From an uncultured Flavihumibacter sp. (GTDB taxonomy: Bacteria > Bacteroidota > Bacteroidia > Chitinophagales > Chitinophagaceae): a stretch of 33,853 nucleotides of DNA. The translations under genes were made by a program, and so were the position numbers. Under the pieces are notes generated by a model. That model did not search any database. It saw nothing but the letters and a program-made list of their open reading frames with translations, and was not told the DNA's origin. Position 1 is the stretch's first letter; every line of letters begins with the position of its first letter. Of the stretch, positions 16,320-25,842 are shown piece by piece. The stretch is from NCBI GenBank assembly GCA_902168225.1, contig CABHOW010000094.1, positions 1-33,853 on the forward strand, in the 5' to 3' direction.

Positions 16320-19300
16320 CTAACCCTCCTTCCCATGACAAGCCTTAAACTTCTTCCCGCTTCCGCATGGACAAGGATCGTTACGACCGATCTTTGGCGC
16401 TACGGTTACAGGTTGTTGTTTTACCGGTGTAGGATCGTAATAATCATTTTCAGAAGGAGGAGCATCTACATCATGCTTACTCATATTCATCTTACTCATG
16501 TCTGTTTTTTCCTGACGACCTTCTTGTAATTCATCCCCCTCTTGTAAAGGAATAGTAGCATGACATAAGAACTGAACAATATCCTTATTCACTTCGGCAT
16601 CCATTTTTTTGAATAGGTCGAAAGCCTCAACTTTATAGATCACCAATGGATCTTTCTGTTCATAAGTAGCCGTTTGCACACTTTGCTTCAAATCGTCCAT
16701 TGCACGCAAATGCTCTTTCCAGGCATCATCAATAAAACCTAATGTTATAGAGCGTTCCAAAGCATTCACTAACTCAGCCCCGTTTGATTTTATGGTTTTC
16801 TCCATATTCGCCAATACCTGCATCTGACGGCGACCATCGGTAAAAGGAACAATTACATTATCAATATGATTACCTTGTTGCAAGCGAATATTTTTAAATA
16901 CAGGTAAAGCCTGTTTCATCAACTCCTGCTTCTTACGCTCGTAATTAGTAATCGCTTCACTATATAATTTCTCTGCTAATTGTTGTTCTGTTGTTTTAGC
17001 CAGCTCATCGGCGGTTATGGAAGAATCGATACCAAAATTCACGATCACTGCTAAGCGGAACCCTTCATAATCGTTCTGCTCTTTAAAAGAACTTACTAAT
17101 CCTTCAGCCACGCCATACAACGCATTATCTAAATCGAGTGCTAATCTTTCTCCAAATAAAGCATGGTTACGTTTTGTATAAATAACAGTACGTTGCTTAT
17201 TCATTACATCATCATACTCCAACAAGCGCTTACGGATACCGAAATTATTTTCCTCAACTTTACGCTGCGCACGCTCAATAGATTTAGTGATCATACTATG
17301 CTGAATAACTTCCCCTTCTTTATAACCGGCGAAGTCCATCACTTTTGCAATTCGCTCACTACCAAACATGCGCATCAAATCGTCTTCTAAAGAAACAAAG
17401 AATAAAGAAGATCCCGGATCACCTTGTCGGCCTGCTCGTCCACGTAACTGCCTGTCTACCCTGCGCGATTCATGACGCTCTGTTCCTAATATTGCTAAGC
17501 CACCGGCCTCTTTTACATTAGGACCCAACTTAATATCCGTACCCCTACCCGCCATATTTGTTGCAATGGTTACAGCACCGGCCAAACCGGCTTCCGCAAC
17601 AATTTGTGCCTCGCGGGCATGTTGTTTAGCGTTTAATACATTATGAGGAATTTGTTTTTGGCGAAGCATTCTGCTTAATAACTCACTCACTTCTACCGAG
17701 GTAGTACCTACCAGTACCGGCCTTCCTGCTTCACGCATTTTAACGATCTCGTCTATTACCGCACCAAATTTTTCCCGCTTTGTTTTGAAGATCAAATCCT
17801 GTTCATCTTTTCTAATAGCAGGCACATTGGTAGGGATACTTACTACATCTAATTTATAAATATCCCATAACTCCGCAGCTTCTGTTTCTGCGGTACCCGT
17901 CATACCTGCTAACTTATGGTACATCCTAAAATAGTTCTGTAATGTAACTGTAGCATAGGTTTGCGTAGCTGCTTCAATTTTTACATTTTCCTTCGCTTCA
18001 ATAGCCTGATGCAATCCATCTGAATATCTTCTTCCATCGAGAATACGACCTGTTTGTTCATCTACAATTTTAACGGCACCATCTAACACTACGTATTCTA
18101 CATCTTTATCAAAAAGTGTGTAGGCTTTTAATAATTGTTGTACGGTATGAATACGATCGGCTTTTACGGAATATTCATTTATAATCGCTTCTTTCTTATG
18201 TAATTTTTGATCTGGAGATAAAGAGGCATCTTGATCTACTGCCGCTAATGATATAGATATATCCGGGAGAATAAAGAAATTAGGATCTTCACCCGAACGG
18301 GTTATCAGCTGAATCCCTTTATCGGTTAATTCAACCGAATTATTTTTCTCATCAATATAAAAATATAATTCTTCATCTGCTTTCGGCATTTCGCGTTGCT
18401 GATCGGCCAGATAATAGTTTTCTGCTTTCTGCAATTTCACGCGCATACCCGGTTCACTCAGGAATTTGATCAAAGCACTATTCTTTGGTAAGCCCCTGTG
18501 CGCCCTAAATAAAGCTAATCCACCGTCTTTGGGGTCGTCATTTCCTTCTGCAATTTTTTTCTTGGCTTCGGTAAGAAATTGTTGGGTTGCTCTTTTTTGT
18601 GCGTCTACTAATTTTTCGATACGGGGCTTTAATTCAAAAAACTGTTGCTCCCCTGTTTGATAGCCAATCGGGCCGGAAATAATCAATGGCGTACGGGCAT
18701 CATCAATCAATACCGAATCTACCTCATCCACCATGGCAAAATGGTGTTTACGTTGTACCATTTCCTCAGGACTATGCACCATATTATCACGCAGGTAATC
18801 GAAACCAAACTCATTATTCGTACCATAGGTAATATCGGCTAAATAAGCCTTTCTACGCGCTTCACTATTGGGTTCATGTTTGTCTATACAGTCTACCGTA
18901 AGTCCCAGCCATTCAAATAAAGTACCATTCCATTCACTATCCCTTTTAGCCAGATAATCATTTACTGTTACAATATGCACCCCTTCACCGGCTAAGGCAT
19001 TCAGGTAAGCAGGCAAGGTAGATACAAGGGTTTTACCTTCACCCGTAGCCATTTCTGCAATTTTACCTTGGTGCAAAACACTACCACCGATCAACTGCAC
19101 ATCATAATGCACCATATTCCAGGTAACTGTTCCACCGGCTGCCGTCCAACTATTTTTAAATTGAACCTGATCTCCTACGATCGTTATATAGTCTTTCTTT
19201 ACACTTAACTCCCTATCTAATGGAGTAGCCGTTGCTGTTATCACGGCATTCTCTTTAAATCTGCGGGCGGCTTCTTTTATAACGGCAAAAGCTTCGGGCT

Positions 19301-19625
19301 GTATGGCAGCAAGGGCCTCTTCAATTTTTTTATCTCTATCTTTCTTCAGCTTATCTACTTCCTGATAGATAGCGTCTTTGGCATGTATTTCATTTTCCGG
19401 TAAAGCATCTGCATCTGCTTTCTTTGCCGTAATAGCTTCATCAATCGCTGTTAAATGATCTTTGATACGTGCCTTAAACTCCGCTGTTTTTGCTCTTAGC
19501 GCATCATTTGATAATGACTGGTATTGCTCAAAGAATTGATTTGTTTTTTGAACGATAGGCATTAACTGCTGCACATCTTTTTCACTTTTACTACCCCCGA
19601 ATAACTTAGAAATAAACTTCAACAT
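16320..19625 (-). CDS. secA: Preprotein translocase ATPase SecA
   Basis: Drives post-translational export through SecYEG. The 1101 residues fit the long Bacteroidetes SecA. Nucleotide-binding motifs: MATGEGKT at 192-199 and DEVD at 300-303, followed by [15 protein letters not shown]. The helicase-like second domain carries [25 protein letters not shown] and [20 protein letters not shown]. The preprotein cross-linking region and wing domains lie between and after. The C-terminus has the zinc SEC-C motif [14 protein letters not shown]. Extra insertions relative to E. coli SecA near 330-480 are usual in this phylum. Single-copy housekeeping gene; it diverges from the membrane-protein gene at 19747. 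Confidence 0.98.
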   Translation of the reverse strand: MLKFISKLFGGSKSEKDVQQLMPIVQKTNQFFEQYQSLSNDALRAKTAEFKARIKDHLTAIDEAITAKKADADALPENEIHAKDAIYQEVDKLKKDRDKKIEEALAAIQPEAFAVIKEAARRFKENAVITATATPLDRELSVKKDYITIVGDQVQFKNSWTAAGGTVTWNMVHYDVQLIGGSVLHQGKIAEMATGEGKTLVSTLPAYLNALAGEGVHIVTVNDYLAKRDSEWNGTLFEWLGLTVDCIDKHEPNSEARRKAYLADITYGTNNEFGFDYLRDNMVHSPEEMVQRKHHFAMVDEVDSVLIDDARTPLIISGPIGYQTGEQQFFELKPRIEKLVDAQKRATQQFLTEAKKKIAEGNDDPKDGGLALFRAHRGLPKNSALIKFLSEPGMRVKLQKAENYYLADQQREMPKADEELYFYIDEKNNSVELTDKGIQLITRSGEDPNFFILPDISISLAAVDQDASLSPDQKLHKKEAIINEYSVKADRIHTVQQLLKAYTLFDKDVEYVVLDGAVKIVDEQTGRILDGRRYSDGLHQAIEAKENVKIEAATQTYATVTLQNYFRMYHKLAGMTGTAETEAAELWDIYKLDVVSIPTNVPAIRKDEQDLIFKTKREKFGAVIDEIVKMREAGRPVLVGTTSVEVSELLSRMLRQKQIPHNVLNAKQHAREAQIVAEAGLAGAVTIATNMAGRGTDIKLGPNVKEAGGLAILGTERHESRRVDRQLRGRAGRQGDPGSSLFFVSLEDDLMRMFGSERIAKVMDFAGYKEGEVIQHSMITKSIERAQRKVEENNFGIRKRLLEYDDVMNKQRTVIYTKRNHALFGERLALDLDNALYGVAEGLVSSFKEQNDYEGFRLAVIVNFGIDSSITADELAKTTEQQLAEKLYSEAITNYERKKQELMKQALPVFKNIRLQQGNHIDNVIVPFTDGRRQMQVLANMEKTIKSNGAELVNALERSITLGFIDDAWKEHLRAMDDLKQSVQTATYEQKDPLVIYKVEAFDLFKKMDAEVNKDIVQFLCHATIPLQEGDELQEGRQEKTDMSKMNMSKHDVDAPPSENDYYDPTPVKQQPVTVAPKIGRNDPCPCGSGKKFKACHGKEG

Positions 19626-19716
19626 ATAATTTTACTACTGATATTGAAAAAAATAACAGTCAAACAGCGTGCAAATTCTTTTTTTTAGTCAATTTGGCAC
19701 GCCGTATGAAAGTCGG

Positions 19717-19724
19717 CAAAGTTA
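19717..19724 (-). promoter_or_regulatory. Possible secA -7 element (TAACTTTG)
   Basis: On the minus strand TAACTTTG matches the Bacteroidetes -7 consensus TAnnTTTG about 90 bases before the secA ATG. No clear TTG at -33 is seen, so this is a weak call. Confidence 0.35.
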
Positions 19725-19746
19725 AGCTTTTGAAAGGGAACATATT

Positions 19747-20349
19747 ATGAAGAAAAAAACAAGGCTCATATTTCTGTTCTGCATCCTGGTGATGTCCTCA
19801 CGATTATTCGCTCAACAAAGCCTGAGCGACTCTATTGCTACAGATCGGTATATCAAAAATAAAACCAATCTTACCATACTCGCGTCCTGGGCAGGGGTAA
19901 ATATGGTTCAGGGGATGGTTTCTGCAACCAATGCCAAAGGTGCCGATAAGTATTTTTTTGAAGGAAATGCCTATTGGAACCTTTTCAATGCAGGAATTGC
20001 TACATATGGACTATTTCAACTTAAAAAAGAAGTAGGCAAAAAGTATACGCTGGCAGAAAATTTGTTAGCACAACAAAAACTGGAAAAATTACTACTCCTC
20101 AACACCGGCTTGGATCTGGCTTATATCACCACCGGTTTATACCTCCGAGAAAGGGGTGACAGACTCAATAATGACCAGGCCAATGGCTATGGGGGCAGCC
20201 TTATTTTACAGGGTGCTTTTTTATTGTTTTTCGACATTGTACAGTATGGAAATCATCGCCGAAATGGCAAAATATTAGAGAAAGCATCAACGCAACTGCA
20301 AATTATGCCCACTTCTACCGGTGTTGGACTTGTATACCGCTTTAAATAA
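19747..20349 (+). CDS. Conserved membrane protein of unknown function
   Basis: A 200-residue protein with a signal peptide or first membrane segment (MKKKTRLIFLFCILVMSSRLFAQ). Further hydrophobic segments lie at about 40-60 (TILASWAGVNMVQGMVSA), 76-90, 110-130 and 148-165. The pattern NLTILASWAGVNMVQG followed by EGNAYWNLFNAGIATYGL suggests a small Bacteroidetes membrane family (possibly DUF6992; I am not certain). No catalytic motif is evident. It diverges from secA and precedes atpG, which has its own promoter, so it is probably monocistronic. Function not assigned. Confidence 0.75.
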   Translation: MKKKTRLIFLFCILVMSSRLFAQQSLSDSIATDRYIKNKTNLTILASWAGVNMVQGMVSATNAKGADKYFFEGNAYWNLFNAGIATYGLFQLKKEVGKKYTLAENLLAQQKLEKLLLLNTGLDLAYITTGLYLRERGDRLNNDQANGYGGSLILQGAFLLFFDIVQYGNHRRNGKILEKASTQLQIMPTSTGVGLVYRFK

Positions 20350-20358
20350 GGGTTTTAG

Positions 20359-20389
20359 TTGGAAATTTTACCCCGAAAAGCTACTTTTG
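20359..20389 (+). promoter_or_regulatory. Promoter of atpG (TTG / TACTTTTG)
   Basis: TTG at 20359-20361 and TACTTTTG at 20382-20389 are 20 bases apart, matching the Bacteroidetes -33/-7 consensus (TTG, then TAnnTTTG). The atpG ATG follows at 20416, giving a leader of roughly 20 bases. Confidence 0.65.
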
Positions 20390-20415
20390 CAGCCCAGAAA
20401 CGATAAAATCATTCC

Positions 20416-21297
20416 ATGGCCGGACAGTTAAAAGAGGTTAGAAACCGAATTAAAAGCGTACAGAGTACCCAACAAATTACCAAAGCAATGAAAATGGTGA
20501 GTGCTGCCAAATTACGCCGCGCACAAGATGCCATTACCCAAATGCGTCCCTATGCTAAAAAATTGCAAGAAATGCTCAGCAATATTGTAAGCAGTATTGA
20601 AGGGGGGATGACACTTGCTTTGGCAGAAACACGTGTTGTTGAGAAAGTACTTTTAATTGTTGTAACCAGTGATAGAGGATTATGTGGTGGCTATAATGCT
20701 AACCTTATTAAACTGGCTAAAAGCACGGTTGCCACTAAATATGAAGCACAGTTTAAAAAAGGAAATATCGTTATTTGGAATATCGGTAAAAAAGGTTGGG
20801 AAGGCTTGACCCGCGCAGGCTTTAATACTGATGCCACTTATAAAGATCTATACCACAACCTAAACTTCGAATCGGTACAAGCAGCTGCACAAGCGGCTAT
20901 GAAAGCTTTTGAAAATAAAGAATTTGATGCCGTTGAAATTATTTATAGCGAGTTTAAAAATGCAGCTACACAATTGTTTGTAGCCGAGCCATTCTTACCC
21001 ATTCAAAAAGTTGCCAATACCGGCAATAAGAAAAAATCTGATTTTATTTTTGAACCTGCTAAAGAAGCGTTGATTGCCGAGCTGATGCCTAAAATTTTAA
21101 ATACGCAATTATATAAAGCCGTATTAGATGGTAACGCCAGTGAACATGGAGCACGTATGACAGCCATGGACAAAGCCAGCGATAATGCGAATGAATTGCT
21201 GAAATCCCTTAAGATCAGTTACAATAGGGCTCGACAAGCAGCTATTACAACTGAACTTACTGAGATAGTAAGCGGTGCGGCTGCGTTGCAGGGGTAG
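20416..21297 (+). CDS. atpG: F1 ATP synthase gamma subunit
   Basis: The rotor stalk of F1. The N-terminal helix LKEVRNRIKSVQSTQQITKAMKMVSAAKLRRAQ (first part of residues 5-37) and the C-terminal helix TAMDKASDNANELLKSL...NRARQAAITTELTEIVSGAAAL are the two family coiled-coil helices. VTSDRGLCGGYN marks the central domain. Length (293) is normal. The other F1Fo genes are absent on both sides, so atpG is separated from atpA/atpD here, with its own promoter. Downstream, an AT-rich microrepeat separates it from scpB. Confidence 0.97.
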   Translation: MAGQLKEVRNRIKSVQSTQQITKAMKMVSAAKLRRAQDAITQMRPYAKKLQEMLSNIVSSIEGGMTLALAETRVVEKVLLIVVTSDRGLCGGYNANLIKLAKSTVATKYEAQFKKGNIVIWNIGKKGWEGLTRAGFNTDATYKDLYHNLNFESVQAAAQAAMKAFENKEFDAVEIIYSEFKNAATQLFVAEPFLPIQKVANTGNKKKSDFIFEPAKEALIAELMPKILNTQLYKAVLDGNASEHGARMTAMDKASDNANELLKSLKISYNRARQAAITTELTEIVSGAAALQG

Positions 21298-21300
21298 AAA

Positions 21301-21342
21301 GAATTAATAATTCTTAATTATTAATTATAAATTATTAATTTT
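21301..21342. repeat. AT-rich microrepeat between atpG and scpB
   Basis: TTAATAATTCTTAATTATTAA and related AATT-rich units fill the gap. Same family as the arms flanking the four-helix-bundle gene, here without any gene between copies. Confidence 0.65.
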
Positions 21343-21350
21343 CTCGAATC

Positions 21351-21887
21351 ATGGAACTAAGCGAAATCATTCCTCATATAGAAGTACTCATATTCGCCAG
21401 TGAAAAACCACTGACTTCATTAGATATTGTAGAATTGATCAATAATAGCTTTGGCTTCTTGGAAGAGCGTATTTCTTTGGATCAGGTTGAATCTGCAGTG
21501 GAAGGTATTCGGGAGAAATATAGTTCAGAATTTTATCCCTTTGAAGTACGTGAAAGTGGGGGAGGGTGGCAGTTCCTCACAAAGAAAGAGTTCCATAAAA
21601 CTATCGCTCAATTAAATGGTGATAAATTTTTGAAGCGATTATCTGCAGCAGCTTTAGAAACTTTGGCCATCATCGCTTATAAGCAGCCTATTACTAAAGG
21701 AGAAATAGAAGCTATACGAGGTGTGAACAGCGATTATAGTATTCAAAAATTATTAGAGAAAGAATTAATTCTGATCTCCGGAAGAAATGAGCAAATGCCC
21801 GGTAAACCACTGGTATACGCTACTTCCAAAACATTCATGGATTATTTCGGCATTAACACAGCTGCCGATTTACCGAAAATTAAATAG
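21351..21887 (+). CDS. scpB: Chromosome segregation protein ScpB, ended early by an in-frame TAG
   Basis: ScpB is the kleisin-associated subunit of the SMC-ScpA-ScpB condensin that organises the chromosome. The protein has two winged helices; the conserved core RLSAAALETLAIIAYKQPITKGEIEAIRG (about 113-140) is intact, as is the N-terminal EVLIFASEKPLT. Reading stops at TAG (21885-21887) after DLPKIK. The same frame then continues for 65 codons without another stop, ending at TAA 22083-22085, with an acidic tail and no own start codon. The expected gene is therefore about 244 residues, with the amber replacing one codon. The core should still fold, so the truncated form may function. Confidence 0.9.
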   Translation: MELSEIIPHIEVLIFASEKPLTSLDIVELINNSFGFLEERISLDQVESAVEGIREKYSSEFYPFEVRESGGGWQFLTKKEFHKTIAQLNGDKFLKRLSAAALETLAIIAYKQPITKGEIEAIRGVNSDYSIQKLLEKELILISGRNEQMPGKPLVYATSKTFMDYFGINTAADLPKIK

Positions 21888-22085
21888 GTATTAGCAGAAC
21901 AAATCGTTGAAGGCACTATCATTAAACCCGAAGATTTCACGGATCAACCTGTTGCTCATTCTTTAGCAGATGCCGATGGCGTAGAGGGTGATGTATCAGA
22001 CATTACTGTGAATGAAGAAGGAACATTGATCGTTAAAAAAGACGAAGCAACCAATACTAACGAAACAGATGCCACACAGGATTAA
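21888..22085 (+). pseudogene. scpB: Severed C-terminal tail of scpB
   Basis: Directly after the TAG the frame reads VLAEQIVEGTIIKPEDFTDQ and continues through acidic stretches (ADADGVEGDVSD) to TATQD and a TAA at 22083. Codon use and the absence of stops over 65 codons look like real coding sequence. No ATG is present in frame and no start with a ribosome-binding site was seen. It is best read as the ScpB tail, lost by a point change (for example GAG to TAG), or translated by readthrough. Confidence 0.7.
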
Positions 22086-22099
22086 TGTATCTTTAGACT

Positions 22100-23320
22100 A
22101 TGGCATTATCGATTTCACCCATACAGATTCAATCTCTCACTACTACTTACGGAACTCCATTATATGTTTATGATGTTGATACGATCACTAAACAGTATCA
22201 AATTCTTACAAACGCATTTGCCCATACAGATGCCAAATTTTTCTACGCTTGTAAGGCCAATACGAATATCAATATCCTACAACATATCCAACGTATTGGA
22301 GCTAATATAGATTGCAGCTCTATCAATGAAGCCAAATTGGCATTGAGAGCAGGTTTTAAAGGATCACAAATTTTATACACCAGTAATGGCATTCATTTCA
22401 GCGAAATAGAAGAAGCTGTTTCATTGGGTGTATATATCAATATAGACAGTCTTTCCAATTTAGAGAAATTTGGCAAAAAATATGGTCACAGTTACCCGGT
22501 TGGGCTGCGTTTAAGACCCAATATCATGGCAGGCGGTAATCTGAAAATATCGACCGGACATACTAAAAGTAAATTCGGTATCCCTATCGAACAAATCGAT
22601 GATATTATTGCGTTAAAAAATAAATACGATATCCATATCCAGGGATTACATATTCATACCGGTAGTGAAATTAAAGATGTGGATGTTTTCATCAAGGGAA
22701 GTAGTGTGTTATTTGATCTTGCAAATAGGTTTGATGAGTTGCTTTATCTCGATTTAGGAGGTGGCTTTAAAGTGGCTTATAAGGAAGGAGAAGAAGGAAC
22801 AGATATGATAAAGCTGGGGCAGGAAGTAACTGCTGCTTTTGATCATTTCCATCAATCATATCCACGAAAATTACAGGTTTGGTTTGAACCCGGTAAATTT
22901 TTAGTAAGCGCTGCAGGATATTTTGTAACAGCGGTAAATGTGTTGAAACAAAATGGGGAAACCTTGATTGCAGGGGTTAACAGTGGTTTCAATCACTTAA
23001 TACGTCCCATGTTTTATGATGCCTATCATGAGATAACAAATATTTCTAATCCGGAGGGTGCTAAAAAAAATTATATGGTTACGGGGAATATTTGTGAAAC
23101 AGATACATTCGCTACAGACAGGCTATTGCCTGAAGTACGAGAGGGAGATTTATTGGTTTTCAGTAATGCCGGTGCCTATGGTTTTGAAATGGGCAGCAAT
23201 TATAATTCTCGCCTATTACCTGCTCAGGTGATGATAAAAGACGGTAAAGCGTATTTAATACGCAAGAGAGATATTTTTGAAGATTTATTAAGAAATCAAG
23301 TTATCGTTGATGAAAACTAA
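22100..23320 (+). CDS. lysA: Diaminopimelate decarboxylase
   Basis: The last step of lysine synthesis: meso-diaminopimelate to lysine and CO2, PLP-dependent. Fold type III decarboxylase of 406 residues. PLP lysine is Lys52 in FYACKANTN; the phosphate and substrate region is QGLHIHTGSEI (181-191) and LDLGGGFKVAY; EPGKFLV (263-269), the cross-subunit CETD (332-335) and NAGAYGFEMGSNYNSR (356-371) complete the site. It starts 14 bases after the end of the scpB tail and ends 17 bases before the MlaF-like gene. Likely co-transcribed with its neighbours. Intact. Confidence 0.96.
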   Translation: MALSISPIQIQSLTTTYGTPLYVYDVDTITKQYQILTNAFAHTDAKFFYACKANTNINILQHIQRIGANIDCSSINEAKLALRAGFKGSQILYTSNGIHFSEIEEAVSLGVYINIDSLSNLEKFGKKYGHSYPVGLRLRPNIMAGGNLKISTGHTKSKFGIPIEQIDDIIALKNKYDIHIQGLHIHTGSEIKDVDVFIKGSSVLFDLANRFDELLYLDLGGGFKVAYKEGEEGTDMIKLGQEVTAAFDHFHQSYPRKLQVWFEPGKFLVSAAGYFVTAVNVLKQNGETLIAGVNSGFNHLIRPMFYDAYHEITNISNPEGAKKNYMVTGNICETDTFATDRLLPEVREGDLLVFSNAGAYGFEMGSNYNSRLLPAQVMIKDGKAYLIRKRDIFEDLLRNQVIVDEN

Positions 23321-23337
23321 GTTGTAGTTTGCATGCA

Positions 23338-24132
23338 ATGATCCAAGTTACAGATATCAGAAAAACATTTGGCGACAAAACCATTTTAGATGGTATCAGT
23401 GCTACCATGGAAGCAGGAAAATGTAATTTAATTATAGGAACCAGTGGTAGCGGTAAAACCGTACTCACTAAATGCATTGTTGGTCTTTTTGCCCCGGATA
23501 GTGGTCATATCTTATATGATGGCGCGGATATGGTTTTAATGGATGAGCATGACAGAAAGCAATTGCGGCAAAAAATTGGTATGCTTTTTCAGGGAAACGC
23601 CCTTTTTGATTCCATGACAGTAGAGCAAAATGTTTTATTCCCGCTGGATATGTTCACGCGCATGTCGCAATCAGAAAAAAAGAAACGAGTGAATGAAGTA
23701 TTAGCAAGGGTTAACCTAACTGATGCGCATAAAAAATATCCTGCGGAAATTAGTGGTGGGATGAAAAAAAGAGTGGGGATCGCCAGATCGATTGTACTTA
23801 ACCCTAAGTATTTATTTTGCGATGAGCCAAATTCAGGTTTAGATCCACAAACTTCTTTGGTAATTGATAAACTTATCAAAGAGATCACTACAGAATATAA
23901 TATCACTACCCTTGTTGTAACACATGATATGAATAGTGTGATGGAAATCGGCGATCATATCGTTTACCTTTATCAAGGAAGGAAGCAATGGGAAGGCTCT
24001 AATAAAGATATTATCTTCAGTAAAGATGAATTACTCAATAATTTTATTTTTGCATCTGAGTTTTTGCAAGATGCCAAAGAGATGAGGATGATTGAGGCGG
24101 GAAGAAAACAGACGATAGACCATAGACCATAG
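23338..24132 (+). CDS. mlaF: MlaF-like ABC transporter ATP-binding protein
   Basis: The ATPase of an MCE-type lipid transporter, expected to partner the MlaE permease at 10190-10927. Walker A GTSGSGKT at 34-41, Q-loop FQGNALFDSMT, signature ISGGMKKRVGIARS (about 138-151), Walker B YLFCDEPNSGLDP (158-170) and the H-loop VTHD. The ISGGMKKRV form and FDSMTVEQNV are typical of MlaF. ATG 23338 is chosen over a TTG at 23329. The last codons (QTIDHRP-stop) come from an intergenic GACCATAG repeat, so the C-terminus is repeat-derived. The permease is not beside it. Confidence 0.92.
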   Translation: MIQVTDIRKTFGDKTILDGISATMEAGKCNLIIGTSGSGKTVLTKCIVGLFAPDSGHILYDGADMVLMDEHDRKQLRQKIGMLFQGNALFDSMTVEQNVLFPLDMFTRMSQSEKKKRVNEVLARVNLTDAHKKYPAEISGGMKKRVGIARSIVLNPKYLFCDEPNSGLDPQTSLVIDKLIKEITTEYNITTLVVTHDMNSVMEIGDHIVYLYQGRKQWEGSNKDIIFSKDELLNNFIFASEFLQDAKEMRMIEAGRKQTIDHRP

Positions 24133-24195
24133 TGAGTAGTGATTAGTGTGTAGTGATTAGTAGTTAAAACTTTGCGTCTTCGCGACTTTGCGTTT
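24108..24195. repeat. Composite of three microrepeat families after mlaF
   Basis: Successive blocks are GATAGACCATAGACCATAG (24113-24131, partly coding for the mlaF C-terminus), TAGTGAGTAGTGATTAG-type units (to about 24165) and CTTTGCGTCTTCGCGACTTTGCG (about 24170-24192). All three families occur elsewhere in this window or are common in related genomes. Confidence 0.75.
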
Positions 24196-24206
24196 AAATA
24201 GTTAGT

Positions 24207-24710
24207 ATGAAAAAAATAAAGATTTTATTAGCCATAATTATCTTAAGCTGTTCCCTACATGCTCAAACTCCGATCGATACGGTTCCCCCCTATAAAAAAA
24301 ATCCTACGATTCCTGAGTTTAGCATTTTACAAATGGATAGTACTTGGTTTACAAAAAAGAGTATAAAACCATACGACTATACGGCTATTATTTATTTTAG
24401 TCCGGATTGTGGGCACTGCCAACATGAAGCCAAAGAGATAGTGAATAATATCGACTCTTTAAAAAATGTGCTCTTTATTTGGGTGAGCTACCGCGATTTC
24501 AATGATATCAAAAAATTCTATCATCACTATAAGCTGGATCTCTACCCTAATATGATTATCGGAAGAGATCCTAAATACGCTATCCCAAGTTTCTATCAGG
24601 TTCGCTATACCCCTTTTGTAGCTTTATATAACAAAAAGCAGCATTTGTTAACAACCTGGGATATGGGGGTAGAAATCCCGGAATTGATTGAATTTATCCG
24701 AAAAAAATAA
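24207..24710 (+). CDS. Periplasmic thioredoxin-like protein (TlpA/DsbE-like)
   Basis: A 167-residue thioredoxin-fold protein with a signal peptide (MKKIKILLAIIILSCSLHAQ). The redox motif is CGHC at 68-71 (IIYFSPDCGHCQHEAKEI), typical of TlpA/ResA-like proteins. The cis-proline region is probably YQVRYTPFVALYN near residue 132. A periplasmic disulfide reductant or isomerase role is likely; the partner is unknown. It lies between a microrepeat cluster and malate dehydrogenase and is probably an independent unit. Confidence 0.88.
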   Translation: MKKIKILLAIIILSCSLHAQTPIDTVPPYKKNPTIPEFSILQMDSTWFTKKSIKPYDYTAIIYFSPDCGHCQHEAKEIVNNIDSLKNVLFIWVSYRDFNDIKKFYHHYKLDLYPNMIIGRDPKYAIPSFYQVRYTPFVALYNKKQHLLTTWDMGVEIPELIEFIRKK

Positions 24711-24720
24711 ATATAGCCCC

Positions 24721-24728
24721 TACCTTTG
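24721..24728 (+). promoter_or_regulatory. Probable mdh -7 element (TACCTTTG)
   Basis: TACCTTTG fits TAnnTTTG and lies about 30 bases before the mdh ATG. A matching TTG at the right spacing was not found. Confidence 0.4.
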
Positions 24729-24759
24729 CCCCGTCATTAAATCATTTAAATAGTTCCAT

Positions 24760-25689
24760 ATGAAAGTTACTGTAGTTGGTGCCGGTGCCGTAGGCGCAAC
24801 CTGTGCCGATAATATTGCTCGTAAAGAATTATGTACCGAATTGGTATTGCTCGACATTAAGGAAGGTTTGGCAGAAGGTAAAACACAAGATATGATGCAA
24901 ACTGCTGCCTTGCTTGGCTTCGATACTAAAATTGTTGGCAGTACCAATGATTACAGTAAGACTGCCGGTAGCAATGTTGTAGTTATAACCTCAGGTATTC
25001 CCCGTAAACCGGGAATGACCCGTGAAGAACTAATAGGCACCAATGCAGGTATCGTAAAAGGTGTTTGTGAAAATATTTTAAAGTATTCTCCTGATGCTAT
25101 CATCATTGTTATCAGTAACCCGATGGATACAATGACCTATTTAGCATTAACTTCTACCGGTTTACCCAAAAATCGGATCATTGGTATGGGTGGTACGCTC
25201 GATAGCAGTCGCTTTAAATACCAATTAAGTCAACATTTAGGTTGTAGCCCTTCAGATTTAAATGCAGTAGTAGTAGGCGGACATGGAGATACCACTATGA
25301 TTCCGTTGATTCGTTATGCTACATGGAATAGCGCACCTGTAACTGATTTTTTAAGTGCTGAACAACAACAACAAATCATAAATGATACCATGGTTGGTGG
25401 TGCTACCCTAACAAAGTTAATTGGCACTTCTGCTTGGTATGCTCCGGGTGCTGCCGGTGCCGCTTTAGTAGAAAGCATTGTTCGTGATCAGAAAAAATTA
25501 TTCACTTGTTGTGTTAGCTTAGATGGCGAATACGGTCAAAAAGATATTTGTTTGGGCGTGCCTGTAACTATCGGTAAAAATGGTTGGGAGAAGATTATTG
25601 ATTTCAAGCTTAATGCCGAAGAACAAGCTGCCTTCAATAAAAGCGCCGATGCCGTTCGCAGCATGAACGATGTATTGAAGACCTTATAA
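24760..25689 (+). CDS. mdh: Malate dehydrogenase
   Basis: NAD-dependent oxidation of malate to oxaloacetate in the TCA cycle. The Rossmann loop GAGAVG is at 7-12. The substrate-specificity segment GIPRKPGMTREEL (79-91) has Arg82 and Arg88, the double arginine that marks malate rather than lactate dehydrogenase. Asp148, Arg151 and catalytic His175 (VVGGHGDTT) are present. Length (309) is normal for the LDH-like MDH type of Bacteroidetes. Followed by a strong intrinsic terminator. Single-gene unit with its own -7 element. Confidence 0.96.
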   Translation: MKVTVVGAGAVGATCADNIARKELCTELVLLDIKEGLAEGKTQDMMQTAALLGFDTKIVGSTNDYSKTAGSNVVVITSGIPRKPGMTREELIGTNAGIVKGVCENILKYSPDAIIIVISNPMDTMTYLALTSTGLPKNRIIGMGGTLDSSRFKYQLSQHLGCSPSDLNAVVVGGHGDTTMIPLIRYATWNSAPVTDFLSAEQQQQIINDTMVGGATLTKLIGTSAWYAPGAAGAALVESIVRDQKKLFTCCVSLDGEYGQKDICLGVPVTIGKNGWEKIIDFKLNAEEQAAFNKSADAVRSMNDVLKTL

Positions 25690-25712
25690 TTTAACGGACA
25701 TATTATTCTCAG

Positions 25713-25741
25713 AGCCCCAACGATTCTTTGGGGCTTTTTTA
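25713..25741 (+). terminator. Intrinsic terminator of mdh
   Basis: Stem AGCCCCAA (25713-25720) and TTGGGGCT (25728-25735) around a seven-base loop, followed by a T run. It lies about 25 bases after the mdh stop. Confidence 0.92.
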
Positions 25742-25842
25742 TTAATTGTATTTACTTAGAACGACTAGCGTGATTTTTATTCTTGATAGTTTCTTAATTT
25801 AAATTATACCCGAGGTATTAGAGGTAAGCTTTATAAAATTCA

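Noticed and set aside
23589..23906. Minus-strand frame opposite the MlaF-like gene
   Set aside because: Antisense to Walker A/B-bearing ATPase sequence, with no independent features.
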